Of a stretch of 64,000 bases of DNA, positions 1 through 13,548 are shown piece by piece; position 1 is the stretch's first letter; every line of letters starts with the position of its first letter. This DNA comes from Paramarasmius palmivorus. Taxonomy: Eukaryota > Basidiomycota > Agaricomycetes > Agaricales > Marasmiaceae. Below the pieces are notes generated by a model. That model was not told the origin of the DNA, did not search any database, and saw only the letters and a list, made by a program, of their open reading frames with translations. A program made the position numbers and the translations under genes. The stretch is taken from assembly GCA_037176845.1 (NCBI GenBank), contig JAYKXP010000144.1, positions 47,289-111,288 on the forward strand, in the 5' to 3' direction.

Positions 1-1250
1 ATAAGTAGTGTCCTCTGCCATCTGAGTCAACAAATAAGCTCGCCGCGGCTGCCAACAACGGCATGGTCAGTCTTCATTGCACCTTCGAGTTCTATCACGT
101 ACTCGCCGGATTAGATCATCTATCATTCCTTCGCAACCCTCACAGCTTTCCGTGTCGGCATTTCCAGAGAGTTTCTCTCTGTGCCCCGATTCTCGCTTGC
201 GGCTTTAGTAGATGATCAGAATCTGGTACATACATTGTCTGCGTGTATTGCTCTGAGGTGGTGCCACAACCCATGTACTAGTACATTACAGCGCAACATG
301 CCTCTTCATCGAAATATGGAAGTAGAAGTAGGCTCAGGGTGGTGTGTTTATCAAGGTCAGGCTTAAAGTTCTTGTAAGTATATGTATTTTCTTCCAAGGA
401 ATTTGCATTTGTCCCTGCATATCTTAGTTTAATGCAAGCTAAGCGCTAAGCGCTAATCCGCTAATCCCCTGAAAGTTTGTGAGCTGAAGCTTGCCGGCCT
501 TGTACTTGGGTGTTAAAAGTCGATTTTCATACAGTCATGAGCGCCTAGTATGTTTGCGGCCTCCGATGTTCTCGCTTGATATCCCCCATGGAGTTTGAGT
601 ACTCAAGTACTCACCCCCGACTATCGCATATCAATGTCAGTAGAAGGGGTTTTGCGGATATGAATTGCGTGTTTTGGTTTGAAAGTTGAAAGCCGCTCAT
701 CGAAGGCGTGGGCGCTTGATCCATTATAAGGCGTCTGACTACAGCTGACCTTCCCAAGATTCAAGGTCTGATTCTTGAGTGGCGCCAATCAGTCCACTGC
801 GGTTGGTCTATTGCTGTATAAGCACATTGCTATTGCACATATATCGGTTCGCTGTCGATTCGGATTAGAAGCACACGAGCACAAAGTTTCGGTTGGAGTT
901 TCGGAATCATGTACCAGTATCATGCCGTTGTGCCGAAGTACCTACGGCAAGCCCAATCCTGTAGAGACGGCATCACGGCATTGTTATCCTGATCAGTTTG
1001 CGCCGAATCTCTGCCCATCGTTGCACTACCCCTGGCCACCGGCATCTATCTGGTAAGTGGATTTTTGCATTTGAAAAGTGTAGGTGTTTTGAGGTATTAA
1101 AGTTTCTGGGTTTCGAAAAGTACAAGGCAAACCAGGGTCGAAGTTGAGACTAAAAGTTACGGAGCTTGAGCACCTCGCTCGATATCCTCCATGGAGTTTG
1201 AGCGCTAACACATTTAAGTAGCAAGGGCATCTGAACCCTAGTTTTCCATC
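1..1250. repeat. 1.6 kb tandem repeat unit, copy 1
   Basis: The block that begins with the window start reappears from 1596 with the same order of landmarks. Examples are the opening ATAAGTAGTGTCCTCTGCCA, the GGCATGGTCAGTCTTCATTG stretch, the GCGCTTGATCC stretch near 708-722 and GCGCCAATCAGTCCACTGCG near 782. Offset between copies drifts from 1595 to about 1669 bases, so small indels have accumulated. Short frames inside it are not conserved between copies, which argues against coding. It may be a relic of a mobile element, but no transposase or terminal repeats were recognised. Confidence 0.8.
922..981. repeat. Hairpin-forming inverted repeat
   Basis: ATGCCGTTGTGCCG at 922-935 is nearly the reverse complement of CGGCATCACGGCAT at 968-981, with a 32-base loop. 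The same stem and loop text (GCCCAATCCTGTAGAGACGG) recurs at 1372-1442. One-arm or altered versions occur near 2630 and 3334. Whether it acts as an RNA hairpin or is a foldback-element end cannot be told from sequence alone. Confidence 0.6.
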
Positions 1251-1371
1251 TTAGCTGTGGACATATTCACGTATATAGAATACACGTCTTTCTTCTCAGA
1301 ACACGAGCTGTACATGGGCTCGGGGCGAGTTGGACGCGGTATGTTCGGAAGCTTGTACCGTGACTGTTGCT

Positions 1372-1442
1372 ATGCCGTTATGCCGAAGCAGTTAGATCAT
1401 GGGACGTCAAGCCCAAATCCTGTAGAGACGGCATCACGGCAT
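1372..1442. repeat. Hairpin-forming inverted repeat, second copy
   Basis: ATGCCGTTATGCCG at 1372-1385 pairs with CGGCATCACGGCAT at 1429-1442. The loop shares CCTGTAGAGACGG with the copy at 922-981. It lies in the spacer of about 345 bases between the two copies of the 1.6 kb repeat. Confidence 0.6.
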
Positions 1443-1595
1443 TGATGTTCCGTCCCCTCGCTTGACGGCTCTGTACGCCATATCCACGCGGCGAGTTGCC
1501 TGTCGGTTATATACATTTTATATTTTTACATTGTTCTCCTTCGGATTCGGGTCGAGCCCAACCTATACAGAAACAAAGAACACGAGGACAAACGC

Positions 1596-2890
1596 ATAAG
1601 TAGTGTCCTCTGCCACCTGAGTCAACAAAGGAAAGCCGCTTAGTTTCTCATAGTAAGTATAAGCTCGCTGCCAACAGCGGCATGGTCAGTCTTCATTGCA
1701 CCTTCGAGTTCTATCACGTAGACAACAAAGGACTCGCCGGATTCGTTCTAAGTACATACAGATCATCTATCATTCCATCGCAACCCTCACAGCTTTGTGT
1801 TGACATAGGAATGGCGAATTCCAGCGAGAGTTTCTCGCTCTAGTAGATGGTCAAATCTGGTACATACATTTTCTTTGCCTGTATTGCTCTGAGGTAGCAG
1901 TGCTGGTGGGTGCAACAGCCCATGTATACATCTGCATATCAAAGCACAACACGAGTGGTCGAAATATGGAAGTAGAAGCAAGCTCAGGCCCGTGGTGTGT
2001 TTATCAAGGTCAAGCTTAAAGTTGCATAGTGTTCTTGTAATGATATTTTCCTCCAAGGAATTTGCATCTATCCCTGCATATCTTAGTTTAATGCAAGCTA
2101 AGCGCTAATCCGCTAATCCCCTGAAAGTTTGTGAGCCGCAGAATATGCGCGGTAGTGTTCACCAGCCTTGTACCTTAGATGTTAAAAGTCAATAATCGTA
2201 CAAGTTGCATACAGTCATGAGCGCCTAGTACTACCTTTGCGGCCTCCGATGTTCTCGCTTGATATTCTCCATGGAGCTTGAGCGTCCGAGCACTCATCCC
2301 CGACTATCGCACATTCGTGCCAGTAGAAGGAGTTTTGCGGATATGAATTGCGCGTTTTGAAAGCCGCTCATCGAAGGCGTGGGCGCTTGATCCATCAAGG
2401 TGTCTGACTACAGCTGACCTTCCCAAGATTCAAGGTCTGATTCTTGTGTGGCGCCAATCAGTCCACTGCGGTTGGTCTATTGCTGTATAAGCACATTGCT
2501 ATTGCACATATATCGGTTCGCTGTCGATTCGGATTAGAAGCACACGAGCACAAAGTTTCGGTTGGAGGCGGCATAGCGGCGTCAATATGCTGTTTTAAAT
2601 GGACGAATCGGAAGTCTGTGATGGTACTGTGCCGTTGTGCCGACGAATCTGGGAAGCACAGATCCTGTAGAAACGGCATATATTCGTCACGTCGCCACAT
2701 GTTCTATCGTTGCACTTCCACTACTGGGTTTCTGCCTTTGAAAAGTGTAGGTGTTTTTGGGTATTAGGGTTTGTGGGTTTTGAGAAGTACAGTTAAAAGT
2801 CAATGAGCTTGAGGCTTGAGCGCCTCGCTCGATATCGTTTGAGCGCTAACCATCTAAGTGGTAAAAGCATCTGAACCCTAGTTTTCCATC
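1596..2890. repeat. 1.6 kb tandem repeat unit, copy 2
   Basis: This is the second copy of the unit starting at position 1. It carries extra short insertions, for example about 30 bases after GTCAACAAAG near 1626. Similarity is strong up to about 2565, then patchy, and resumes at GAAAAGTGTAGGTGTTTT near 2740, matching 1071 in the first copy. No intact coding frame is shared. Confidence 0.8.
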
Positions 2891-2892
2891 GC

Positions 2893-3120
2893 TGTGGGCG
2901 CTTGAAGCTTGAAGGCGTCTAAATGTAACTGACCTTCCCATCAGAAGGAAATGGTATCGATTCAAGGTCTGATTCTTACGGGCGCTAATCTGTTCACTGC
3001 GGGTTGGTCTATTGCTCGCTGTGGGCTTGAAGGCCTCTAAAGTAACCGACCTTCTTCCCGAAATCCATTGAGGTTTGATTCTTGCGGCGCCAATCTGTCC
3101 ACTGTAGTTAGTCTGGTTCC
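2893..3120. repeat. Two degenerate partial copies of the repeat core
   Basis: Two successive blocks (about 2893-3010 and 3022-3115) repeat the order GCTGTGGGC..TTGAAGGC..TCTAAA..CCGACCTTC..GATTCTT..GCGCCAATCTG..CACTG. The same order occurs at 708-800 and 2385-2475 in the two large copies. This gives four versions of one core of roughly 110 bases. Confidence 0.65.
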
Positions 3121-3788
3121 TGTCGATGAACATTGCCATTGTGCATTTTTAGGTTTGCTGTTGATTCGGATTAGTCCCTACTTCGCGTACATAGAACGAA
3201 CAACGTACACTATCTCTCTAATTTGAGTTTCAAGGTTCTGGGTCATTATACAGTAGCATGGAACTGAGACAGCGAGTTTACACGGCATAGCGGCATCAAT
3301 ACTGTTCTAGGTGGTGTTCGGAAGCATGGTATTGTGCCGTTGTGCCGAGTCATCAGATTATGACCCGGCGTGTTCGGTACAACAGTCATGCCGTACGTAC
3401 CGAGTTGCAGCCGGTTCTTGTAGTCATCGCACACACTGAAGGAGTGGTAGTCCAATAAACAATCCTTCATAACCATTCTGTCTATGTACGGACAAACAGG
3501 GAGCAGCACCATGACCAAATATGTACAAGGAAGCCAGTATCAAACGGTGAGGTGAGTTTGGGAGGTGAACAGAGCAGGGGAGCAGGGCAATCCAGATAAC
3601 AGATACAGGCGAGACATCACTAGAAAGCCACCGGGAAACCGGGAAGGACATGTATCGGGGGCTAGGGATGCAAGCGAAGGAAGGCCGGAAGGGCCCCTCC
3701 TCATCGAGGCCTTTTAACTGCGAAAACAATTGTAAGCAAATAAAACACGCATTTCACACGACGGGGATCCATAGTCGAGGGCGAGGGG
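3121..3788. other. Intergenic, no gene seen
   Basis: Short overlapping frames on the minus strand have no recognisable product. A one-arm remnant of the hairpin motif is present near 3334-3347. The right end is the probable 3' untranslated region of the minus-strand AAA ATPase gene. Confidence 0.5.
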
Positions 3789-6700
3789 TTAACCACTCGT
3801 TTGTTGTCCCTTGACTGCGACTGCAACCCACTTTTCCTTCTTGGCTGCTGCTGAAGCTGAAGCGTCCTTGTCCGACTCATCCTCCGTGGAGGTCACGCTC
3901 TCTTCAGTGTCAGCATCAACACCGGTGGTGTTTTCGGATTCCGAGTTGGAGGAGGATGATGAGTCGCTGGAGGACTGGGTCTCACTGGACTGTGCTGTTG
4001 GTGTGGACGACGATGCTGGTGTAGACTCTGTCGTACTCGTGCTGGTTGACGATTCACTCTTGGTAGCGCTATCGACGCGGATGACTTTCTTTGCTTTTGA
4101 TGCACGCTCTTTGCGCTCAAGTTTCTAGGGTGGTTCATCAGTACCAGGAAGGGCTAAAGAAAGATGAATCACGTACTTCTTTTGCCTCCTGTTGCTCTTT
4201 CTGTAATAAACGGCCAGCAGTCAGCATCGTATCCTGAACAGGAGCAAGGATTGTATTACCTCCTTACTCTCCTTTTCCTCACGCTACGAGATGACATGTA
4301 AGCGAACAAAAACGAGGAAACGAATCTAGACACATACCTCCTTCTTTTCCTTCTCTTCTGCTTCCTTCTTCTCCTTCGCCTCGCGCTAGAATGAAATAAC
4401 ACTATCAGTAACCGCGTCGCGAAGTTCCAACAAAAAGGGAAATCAAAGAACCTCTGCTTTCTCCTTCTTGAGCTTCTCCCTCATCTCTCGCTCCGAGATG
4501 ACCCATTCAGCAACCTCATCGACGCACTCTCTTGGGCGAGTCTTGTTCTTGAGCAAGTATCCTTGAAGAGCTGCTACACTAAGCTCATCCTCTGGAATCG
4601 CCTCTGCAAACTTTTTAGCGAGTTCCGTGATCTCTTCTTCGCTGAGCAAAGGAATAGCATGTGTTGCCTTCTTGCGTTTGGATCCGGGGAGATTGCGTTG
4701 CGAGGCATCTGGCTCTGACTGCGAGGACGATGATGACGACGACGAGGCTGTGTCCTTTGGTTGAAAAGGGAAGAAGCATTTGAAGATCCCTTCCGCTTGC
4801 CATTTGGTTGCGTGGGTGAAGTTTACCCAAACATCCATACGGCCGGGACGACTCAATGCGGGGTCCAGACGCTCAATATGGTTTGTTGTAGCAAAAAGGA
4901 GTCTGTAAGGAGATATCAAGAATTAGAACAGTTCGGGATGGAGATGAAAGCGGGGAACAGCATGGAAGACGGGAAGGGTGTGGGATAGGAAATGAGATGG
5001 TCAAACGCTGACGCTCAATGCGACAGATCGTCAAAATCGAAGCTGCGAATGTGATAGGGATGTAAAGATAAATTAAAGAACATACCTTCCTTCCGCAGCT
5101 GCGACACCATCTAAACTGTTCAATAAACCTGACAAAGACAACGTAGACCCATCATTGTTGTTGTTATCCGAGTCTTTTCCGAAGACGCCGTGGACTCCTT
5201 GGGAGCGCCCGTTGAATTGGCATCACGACTCACAGAACGTGTGAAGGCCGCGTCCAAATCTTCCAAAAGTAATATACATCTAATAAGGTTCATATCATGT
5301 CATGACATATTGGAAAATAGACAGCGAAGCGACTCTTACCTGGACGGAACGTGGCCCATCAGGGTCGTCAAAGTGTTATCACTCATCCTTTGGGTTAAAC
5401 TCGTGTCAGCGGATAACGGGAGATAGCGGGAAGTATAGCTTACCCCTTGGATGATAGCGAAACGACGTAAATGTCAAGACCAAGCTCTCCGGCCAGCGAG
5501 TGGATGAGTGAGGTCTTACCGCTATGAAGTGCAACGTGTCAGTTCTACCTCATGTCCGGCCAAAGCGCAATGAAGCCAAATTTACCTTCCGGGTACTCCA
5601 TGCAACAAATATCCCCTACGGAATGGAATTCCTAAAACACCAGTTATAGTTACCGCTTGTACGTGTCTTCGGAGATAATAACATACCCCTCTCAGCGTAC
5701 CTGTAAAGAGACAGGCGTGTCAATAATGAGAAATATACAAGACAGAATTAACACATACCAGTCTTCTGATGCCAGGAAGTCCTTGCAATCCGCGAGAAGC
5801 ATATCCTTCACTCCGGGTTGCAAAACAATCGAACTCATCGGACGTTTCTGGCGAGCACCGTTCCATCTCCAACAACCATAAGTGCTGAGCGAGTGAAGAT
5901 GATGGTGGAAAGGAGAAGGAAAATAAGCGATGAAGAAAAAGCAAGAAAGATCGGGATCAATACATGGGACCTCGATGATGTAAGTGGGGAAGCTTACGTA
6001 TCAGCCATGAATATATGGACACGATGCTCAGCGTCCTTTTCGTATTCCCGTTTTGCATCAAGAACGAGTTTTTTGAGAATGTCGTTGTTGCGGGCCACGA
6101 CGCTATCCAAAGGAAAGAAAGGGGATATTAACCATCAGCCTCTCGTCAACCCTGGAGCATCGGCGGAGAAACGCAGCGGGAAACACGGAAAATGACCATA
6201 CCTGACTTTTATCGACGCGCCGTGTCCGTAATCGGGGTAACGCTTGGTCCTGGTTATCTGCGCAGGACTTTGTCAGTGATGAATTAATTTTGACGAGGGG
6301 TTTTCGCTTACTCTGAGCCAATGTCCACGGTAGTAAATTGTATGAGTCGTGTCTGGGAAGGAAGTAGTGTTAAGTTTGATAGCACGAGTGTCGGAATGAA
6401 TGAAAGTGATGCTTACCGACGCTAGGCATAAACGCCACCTTGCGTTTCCGACGACCGTGGACAAGAGTTTCATCATCTTCCTCCTCTTCATCCAAATCCC
6501 CCGTAGATGACTGGGTGATGCCATGTCTACTAATGGAACGTGTAGTGATCTCGAATTCGCGACTGCGTCCCCAGGCGGGTTGCTAAGTGTGGCTCATGAG
6601 TCATTCAACGTCGGGAACTGTAGGGGGCAATGATGCCAACCTTTGACAACCAGTGCATCAACCTGCGGAGCAACAGCAGCTATGTGAGTAAGACAGGAAA

Positions 6701-7033
6701 GTGCGATTCCGAAAGGTGGCGTACCAGTCATAGGGATAGTCTTCTTGGTTAAAGTGTGCGGTAAGGAAGAATGCTATGCAACATTCATGTCAATGACGCG
6801 TTACACGTTAAGAAACAGCTACACACAGTCGATGAACCCATTCCATGCCGATACCGAGACCCTTCGTGCTGGTTTCTACTGTTCCTCCAATGACCACTAG
6901 TTTCTGCAAGGTAATATCCGGGACTGAGCAAATAATATAGGTACCATTTCAAAGCGAAAGCATACCAAGGTATCCTGTATAGGACCGGTAGTAGACATTA
7001 AGGGTGAGACCAAATTCTTCAAGGTATCCATGG
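3789..7033 (-). CDS. BCS1-like AAA ATPase (mitochondrial BCS1 family)
   Basis: Many-exon gene read from ATG at 7033 ([16 protein letters not shown]) to TAA at 3789. The BCS1 N-terminal region is seen as [16 protein letters not shown] followed by a WL.WLS segment. The Walker A end [20 protein letters not shown] lies near 5450-5520 and the Walker B-like stretch [11 protein letters not shown] near 5230-5260. The sensor/arginine region [20 protein letters not shown] lies near 4840-4900, followed by [20 protein letters not shown]. After the AAA core the protein has Ser/Asp-rich linkers, a Lys/Glu-rich helix and an acidic Ser/Thr tail ending KGQQTSG. Yeast Bcs1 inserts the Rieske protein into complex III. 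Fungi carry many BCS1-like paralogues, so the orthologous role is not assured. Exons are separated by introns of about 45-70 bases; not every junction was resolved. Confidence 0.85.
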
Positions 7034-10000
7034 TGTATACCAGATACTAGGGGGACGAATATGGGAGAAGGAAGAAGGCAGAAACTATAGCGCTAAGCGC
7101 AGTCTTTATATGAGTGCCACGAGGCAACCGAAAAGAGGGTATACGTCCGCGGCAATTTCGTCCCTTTATTCGGCCCTATCCCGGATGGGAAACCTGCCAC
7201 CGCCATTTTCATTATTCCACTTCATCTTTCATTAGAAACCGCATTCAAGTTTACGTCTCTCTAATACCATCCTTAGGTTCTACGTACAAGTCTTGAACCT
7301 AGTCCCTTTCATCGTAGGCAAGTGCGGAAACTCGTGCCGCTAAATGCCGCGCCGCCGGCTATGATTCGCACACGTTTCCGCCGTCAAGCGCCTCAACTCC
7401 TTATAGCTTCTAAGTCCTTCTTGTTTGTACGCCTTGCGAAGAACCTAGAAGCAAAGATTGCCCCCACTTTCGTCCCCCAACTTCCAAAACTAACATCTTC
7501 CGAGTTGCACGTGGCGAGCCAGAGGTAATAAGATGTGGCATATGCGTTGAGAGGGACACCGTAGACTCTCAGCCGCAAACCCGAGTCTGTGAAATTCGTT
7601 TCCATATCTCCGGGTCACGTCTGATTTCGGTAAGGGCAGATCTTCAGAGAAGCTTGATCTAGCAATTCAGATTCGAGTTTCGAAGGCACCCATGACGAAG
7701 ATTGAGAGATTCGATGTCCAAGTTGGAATTTGACAGGTAGCAGCAAAGGAAAGAACATACAAGCCATTCTCTAGATTCCGTTCTATTCCGCTATGTGTAC
7801 ACGCCGCCACTGGTACGGGGTAATTATGAAAACAAATGTGACGTTGGGCCTTGCGTTGAAGATGCGTGCATGGGTCCTTTTAGCGAGGGCAGGGAAGAGA
7901 AACATACCCATCAACGAGTACAAGTACATCATGGATATGTCACCGATGCACCTCCGCAAGATAGCACACATGATTCCAAGTGATCTGAGAATGAAAAGTG
8001 AGTCTGGGCCGGGTCAAAATGAATGAAATGACATATAGTATCATCGAAGGAAGAGCGAGATGAGTCTTACAGTCTTGTCTATTACGATAAATGGACGCGC
8101 TTGTCAAGACAGTGGAGCTTTTTCGAAGATACAGCTATAGCCAGTGACTCAGAGACTGATTCACTGACAGCAATAGACCGACCGCAGTAGACAGATTAGC
8201 GCCGCAAGAGTCAGACCTGGTATTGATACCCCGTTTGCTTCTGATGGATTTGGAAAGGTCAGTTATTCCGCAGGATACCAGTTAGGCGCCCCTAAGCGCC
8301 CACAGCAACGCCTTCGGAGATTCAGGAGTGCGATGGAAAACAGGGCTCAAATGCCCGTAGATGAGTACCAAAGCACATTGCGAAATATCCGGACAATGTC
8401 CTTTTGAGGATGGCTCACCGCTAGTTCTAGTATAAGAGGGTTTGCGCCCCATATTATCCCATGTCAAAATGGAAGAACTTCGAGGTGATTGAACGCTTAC
8501 CATAGTCGCTTGAATCTATTCTGGGGCCCGGTGAAAAAAATGGAAGACCCTGATTGTGATACTATGTATTGCTGAGTTGCGGTTCCGGTAAATCACTAAA
8601 ATGTGCTGTGTTGTGAGAATGGGAACAGGCACCTTTGAATATTTCGAGGGATTCACATCGTTCTTCTTAGCGTTAATCATAAGACTTCCCGACGACAGAA
8701 AACGGACCCCGAATTCCTATTCTCTTGAACACAAAGGAGAAGTGCGGTTCTTGTCGTTTCTTGTTATTCCAGGAATACACGCCGAGGCCGACAAATGATA
8801 GCGATGTTGATGCAGTGTGTGTTTTAATCACCGCGTCTACTCCTGGGGTAGGGACAATGGTGTAGAGCGAACTTCGAAGAAATCTCGGTAGAATGGAGAC
8901 CGCAGGTACCATGGATTCGATTCCGGGGTTTGACAAAGGAAAACTTTGGCAACAATAATAGATAGTTATCAGGTACAAATTGAGCGCCTGATCGTGGTGA
9001 GGTTGAGCGCTTCCAACAGCTTTGAAGTAAAAGCTAGGCGCTACTTAGTGACGCCCAACCACTGACAGTGGGTGCTCAATGAAATGGTCGCAAGTATGGT
9101 TGGATCCGAAGGAGGTCGGTTCCGAGAGCGAAAGAAGCACGCTAAAATCGTCACAAGCGGTGGAGTTCAAATGAGTATAGTTGAAAGGCACATACACATT
9201 TCTGGCCAGTGCGAGATTTCCTCTGGATTGAAATAGAACAATGAAGCCCGATATGGGGAGCCTGTACCCTAAGGATGATGTTGCCGAGATTCAGTGACTT
9301 GGGTGGCGTATAGGTAGCGCGAATCAATTCAGGAAGTCTCTACATAGCATTGGCGAATGGAGTCAACCTTGAGGATACGGGATAACGCACCCATTGATTC
9401 ATAAGGAAGGGTTTTGCCAATTGTTAAGCCAAGCAGCACAATATGCCCTTTGAATACGGACCTTGGCTTGCTTGGGCTCAACGGGGAAGTCAGTTTCCGG
9501 CCCCAGAGGGCAATTAACAGGACAAGCTGATGTTCATAGTTGAAGGCTGTCCTTGAGGTGGCGGGTCCTGACTCCTCTCGTTAACTCTCGTTAGTGGATA
9601 GCGATTCTTGAAAATGAAAAGATAGTAAGTTGCCAGGGAACAGACACCGGTATCCTTTCAATGAGAGTAAGTACTCGTGTTCATCTTCTCTTACCCAAGA
9701 AAGGCAAATTCCGTGTTGGTTGCCCACGCTCTGCACTTCGGGCTTGACGGATACAGCGCGGCAAAAGAATACAGGTTCTTCTACCCGCTGGAGTTCTTGT
9801 GGCCGTCGGATGGGTTATTGAAATCCCTTCTCCTTGAGGCTAAACAACATGCAAGTACAAGACCAACAGTTCAACAGGAATATAGGGGTAAAAACCACAC
9901 TTACGTCTTAAACACGTAAATAGATAAACGGGACCGGATTTGTGTTATCTTGCATATGTCGATGAACTTTATTCCCTGAATCGACGCTGATTGAATGCCG

Positions 10001-13000
10001 AGATCGAAGGGTAGACGACAGAAACACGTACTTGAAGAACCCTGATTGGGCAGCATTGCTACCATGACCATCCACGATAATGTGATCTCAAACCTTGGTG
10101 AATGAAAGAAGTTTTAATAATGAGCAATCAGTGTCATCGAGAAGAGGCGAAGATCATTTCCGATATACGCCAACGTTCGCGTACAAGAATCACGCAACTT
10201 GGGATTAACTTGATTGCAAACTTGATTTATGACTGACAATCGCGAGCATTGAAGGGAAGATGTGCCACTCACCGATAAGTAACATTGCTATTGGCTCCGT
10301 TTGTATGCATGCATGAACATGACAAGGCAAACGTAAAATTCTTCTTTCAGGTCAACGTAAGGGCAGTTAACTGTCAGTGAGCACGAGTGAGCATGGAACA
10401 CCCATGGATTCTATGGGAACAGAGTCATGACCTACGAGTCTACAAGCACCTTGACTAGAGTGTTTCGACGGGCAATGAGTCAGAGGAACTTGAACTGCAA
10501 GAATTCGAATCCACGAAGGATACATCATAAACGAGAGCAAGAAACTTGAAAGGGATGCCGTGAGAGTCGAATCCAAAGAATATGTAAGTGCATCCTTTCT
10601 GAAATCTGGAATGTGATTGTCTGCTGCTGCTGCAAGCCTGAAACTTGAAGAGGAGAACTGAAGTTGCCAGCGTCGGTTAAGGCCTTTGTGGGAGAGCAAC
10701 GCCCTTGCGGAGTGACGAACGAGTGATTCCTGGTGGTATATGACAATAGCCATTTGTGCGTGGTATCAGCTCCTGGTTCAGGGGAAAGTCTCCTAAGATC
10801 GTCGTGGTCTGAGACGGGCAGAAATTCAAATAGCATCACAATTGTCGACACGCGTCAGTTTTCGAATTTCCCACGTTTGCCCTCCTTCCGATGTTCGCTA
10901 ACTGCAGAGAATGTTCGAAAGTACAGTGGTCAACGACGATGGATGATGATTGTGCAGATCTGTGAGTGTACATATACATAGTGCTACATTAGGTGTTTGT
11001 TTCATGTAAATGCGTTACATTTAAACTCGTCGAGTGGTTGATGTATCCCTTTATTGACAGTGTCAGCGCAACGTGATATAAAAATCAACAAGGCTTACTA
11101 GTGTGTATGGTAGAGCTGTCGTTGTTCTCCTGCGGGCCTGACGGAGGTGGAAATGTTGTGGGCGTGGACGAGGTGGCCCTGCTACGGCTAGCTAGTCACT
11201 ACTTCAGGTAGACGGAGAGCGAACTGCTAGAGCTGACCCAAAACGTAACGGTAAAGCTACTGCCGCTGTCACTAACCAGAAAGACGAGGATTTGCAAAAG
11301 ACCATTGTTGTATAGTTTGACGGAACCACAAGAGTGTTTTGTCATTCCCATTCTTGTAGGGGTTTTTTCGGGCGAAGCGCTGATTCGTTTCAACCCTGGC
11401 GAAGGAGAAAGGATCAAGTCAGGTCAGTTTTACGATCGCTTCGTGGGCAGAGCAGGTCGAGGACTTGACAGAGGTAGGTCCACGTGTAGGGAGTGGAATC
11501 CAACAGAAGGTGACGCAGCGCGGAATACACAATCGGCCAATCGCAGTCGAGACTTTCCATCTGTCGTCCAGACCACTAGCAACGGCTACGAGAACGACAC
11601 AATATTGGTCAAAGCGACGCACATTACAGGAGAAGCGTGAAACGCACCAACAAGGTGAGCGTGTTGGACTGTCATGAACACAGATATTATCCTTCAAGAT
11701 TCCTTGCCTTTCCGTCCTTGCATCCCTCATATTGCATAGTACACTTGAGGACTGTATTGTAGGTACTTCCAGTGTCATCAGACTCCTAGGGCCAGGCAGG
11801 ACGACGTGATAATCTTTAAAGGCGTTATACCAGAAACGCAGTCTTAGGTATTCCAGGGACACTCACATTCATACTGATTGGGGTAACGTAGCAATACTGG
11901 GAACAACAGTTTGGTGGGTGCCAGTGTCAGACTGAGTTGGGAGAGTCACGGTAATAGTAAGTATCGGTGAAAGAGCGCAATGTGCAGTGATTTTGTGATT
12001 GGCTGAGAAAATTTTCGCCTATCACCTGACACTTAAAATTTGAACCCTAACCCATTCCAGCTCCTCTGCCCACGATCATTACACATGTACAGCGAAAATG
12101 AATGCATTGACAGCCATGGGTACCAGTTATGCTCATTGCTAAGACTGCATCCTTGAAAATGCTGTTACTTCTGTTTTCTCTCTCTCGACTTCTCCTAACT
12201 TCCTCTACTTATTTGCGGACAAGGACAAGTTAGTGCTGCCAGTGTGCGCAGGAGGTGCTTTAGGCTGGCGAGAGATGACTTGGAAGCCGGCAGATTGTTA
12301 TCAAGGAAGTACGTCTTTCACATTAATGACATATTTTGGTACCAATAATGAACTACTATAGGAGAGGCCTTGGTAGGCGGAAACGTTACTGTGCGGCTCG
12401 TCAGCAGCGAGGATGTAATGGGCAAGATGTTCTTACCTTTGAATTATACCTCTGATCCTTACGCTCATGATCAATACCGCCAATAAGCACTTCAGTTATT
12501 CGTCAACAAGTTTTAAATTGGGCAAGAGGTACGTCGAGGATTGAGTACTATATTGAGTAGGCTATGAACTGGCTAGTCAGAGCTCAGGGAATACCTATAA
12601 AGTATGTCTTCATCCTTCCTATTATTTTTGGGTTTCAGAATTCTCATAGTATAGGGAAGGTGCAAGAGTTGGTTCGGATTGTTGGAAGTAACGCAGACAA
12701 ACAGATCGACAGGCGACACGAGCGTGGGCAGCAATGCGTTTGTGGACTGCTGCATGATCTATGCATTCATTACCGCAGTATTTGCGCTATAACACAGACC
12801 GCCTCTTACTCATTTTCGACCACCGCATCACAACATTTTGCGTCCGGAACCAGGGAAGGTCTACTCGCATCGATATTCCTCTTACTTGTGATGGCGATCA
12901 TTTGGTGGAAGAGTAACTTCGTTGGAAAAGAGAGCCACGGTGGTTCCCGTTGTATGCGGGCTACGGACAGATCGTCTCATGAACGTGGGACATGATGTTA

Positions 13001-13548
13001 GAGCGCAAGTGACGGCTCATTATTTGCAGATTGCGAGGCTCTTGAAATTTGAGTTTCGCTCCTGTAAAGTTATCGAAGGCGAACACTGGTTAGGAAATCT
13101 CAGGTGCGGCTCTGAACTTTCGTCTCTTTACTGATAACACTCATCTCCGGATAGGTTCTGTTCACTTATGCCGCATATGCCGGAACCTCTGAGTCATCTC
13201 ATGGTTGAGGTTGGGTACAAAACCTTACTGGTGTGTTTCCGCCCTCAATAGCAAAAGGTGGCGTCTGCCATGCGAAAGTGGCATTCCCTAACTAATTACT
13301 GTGAAGATCGCCGACATTTTCTGCGTTGCAAAGCATGGAGAAGACGCTGAGTTTCATTCACAAGTGGATCAGCGCACTCAAACGACGCTCCGTATGTATA
13401 GAATTGGTCGATCGATCACGGTGGCGTTCTCGAGTTCGCCGCAGTGGCTCCCCTATTCTGCGTTGTGGTGCGAGAATGAGCGTGTGCGACACATGCAGGC
13501 ATTTCTTGCCAATAAAATACCCATGCCGCTTTGCGTCTGGTCAGTCCA
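7034..13548. other. Gene-poor 6.5 kb region
   Basis: No recognisable protein was found on either strand. Frames of 60-147 codons are present (minus 10367-10753, 10525-10851 and 11419-11862; plus 12564-12995), but none shows a known family, a signal peptide or a convincing exon chain. Around 11200-12500 Ser/Thr-rich short translations occur on both strands, such as SSSSSLSVYLK on minus near 11220 and GNVTVRLVSSEDVMG on plus near 12380. These could be exons of an unrecognised secreted or stalked protein. The first 80 bases hold the promoter of the BCS1-like gene. Confidence 0.4.

Noticed and set aside
3811..4128. Acidic Ser/Val-rich plus-strand frame of 105 codons
   Set aside because: It is the mirror of the Ser/Asp-rich tail of the minus-strand BCS1-like gene.
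8905..8935. GGATTCGATTCCGGGG as a tRNA T-arm
   Set aside because: No acceptor stem, D-arm or anticodon arm could be folded upstream.
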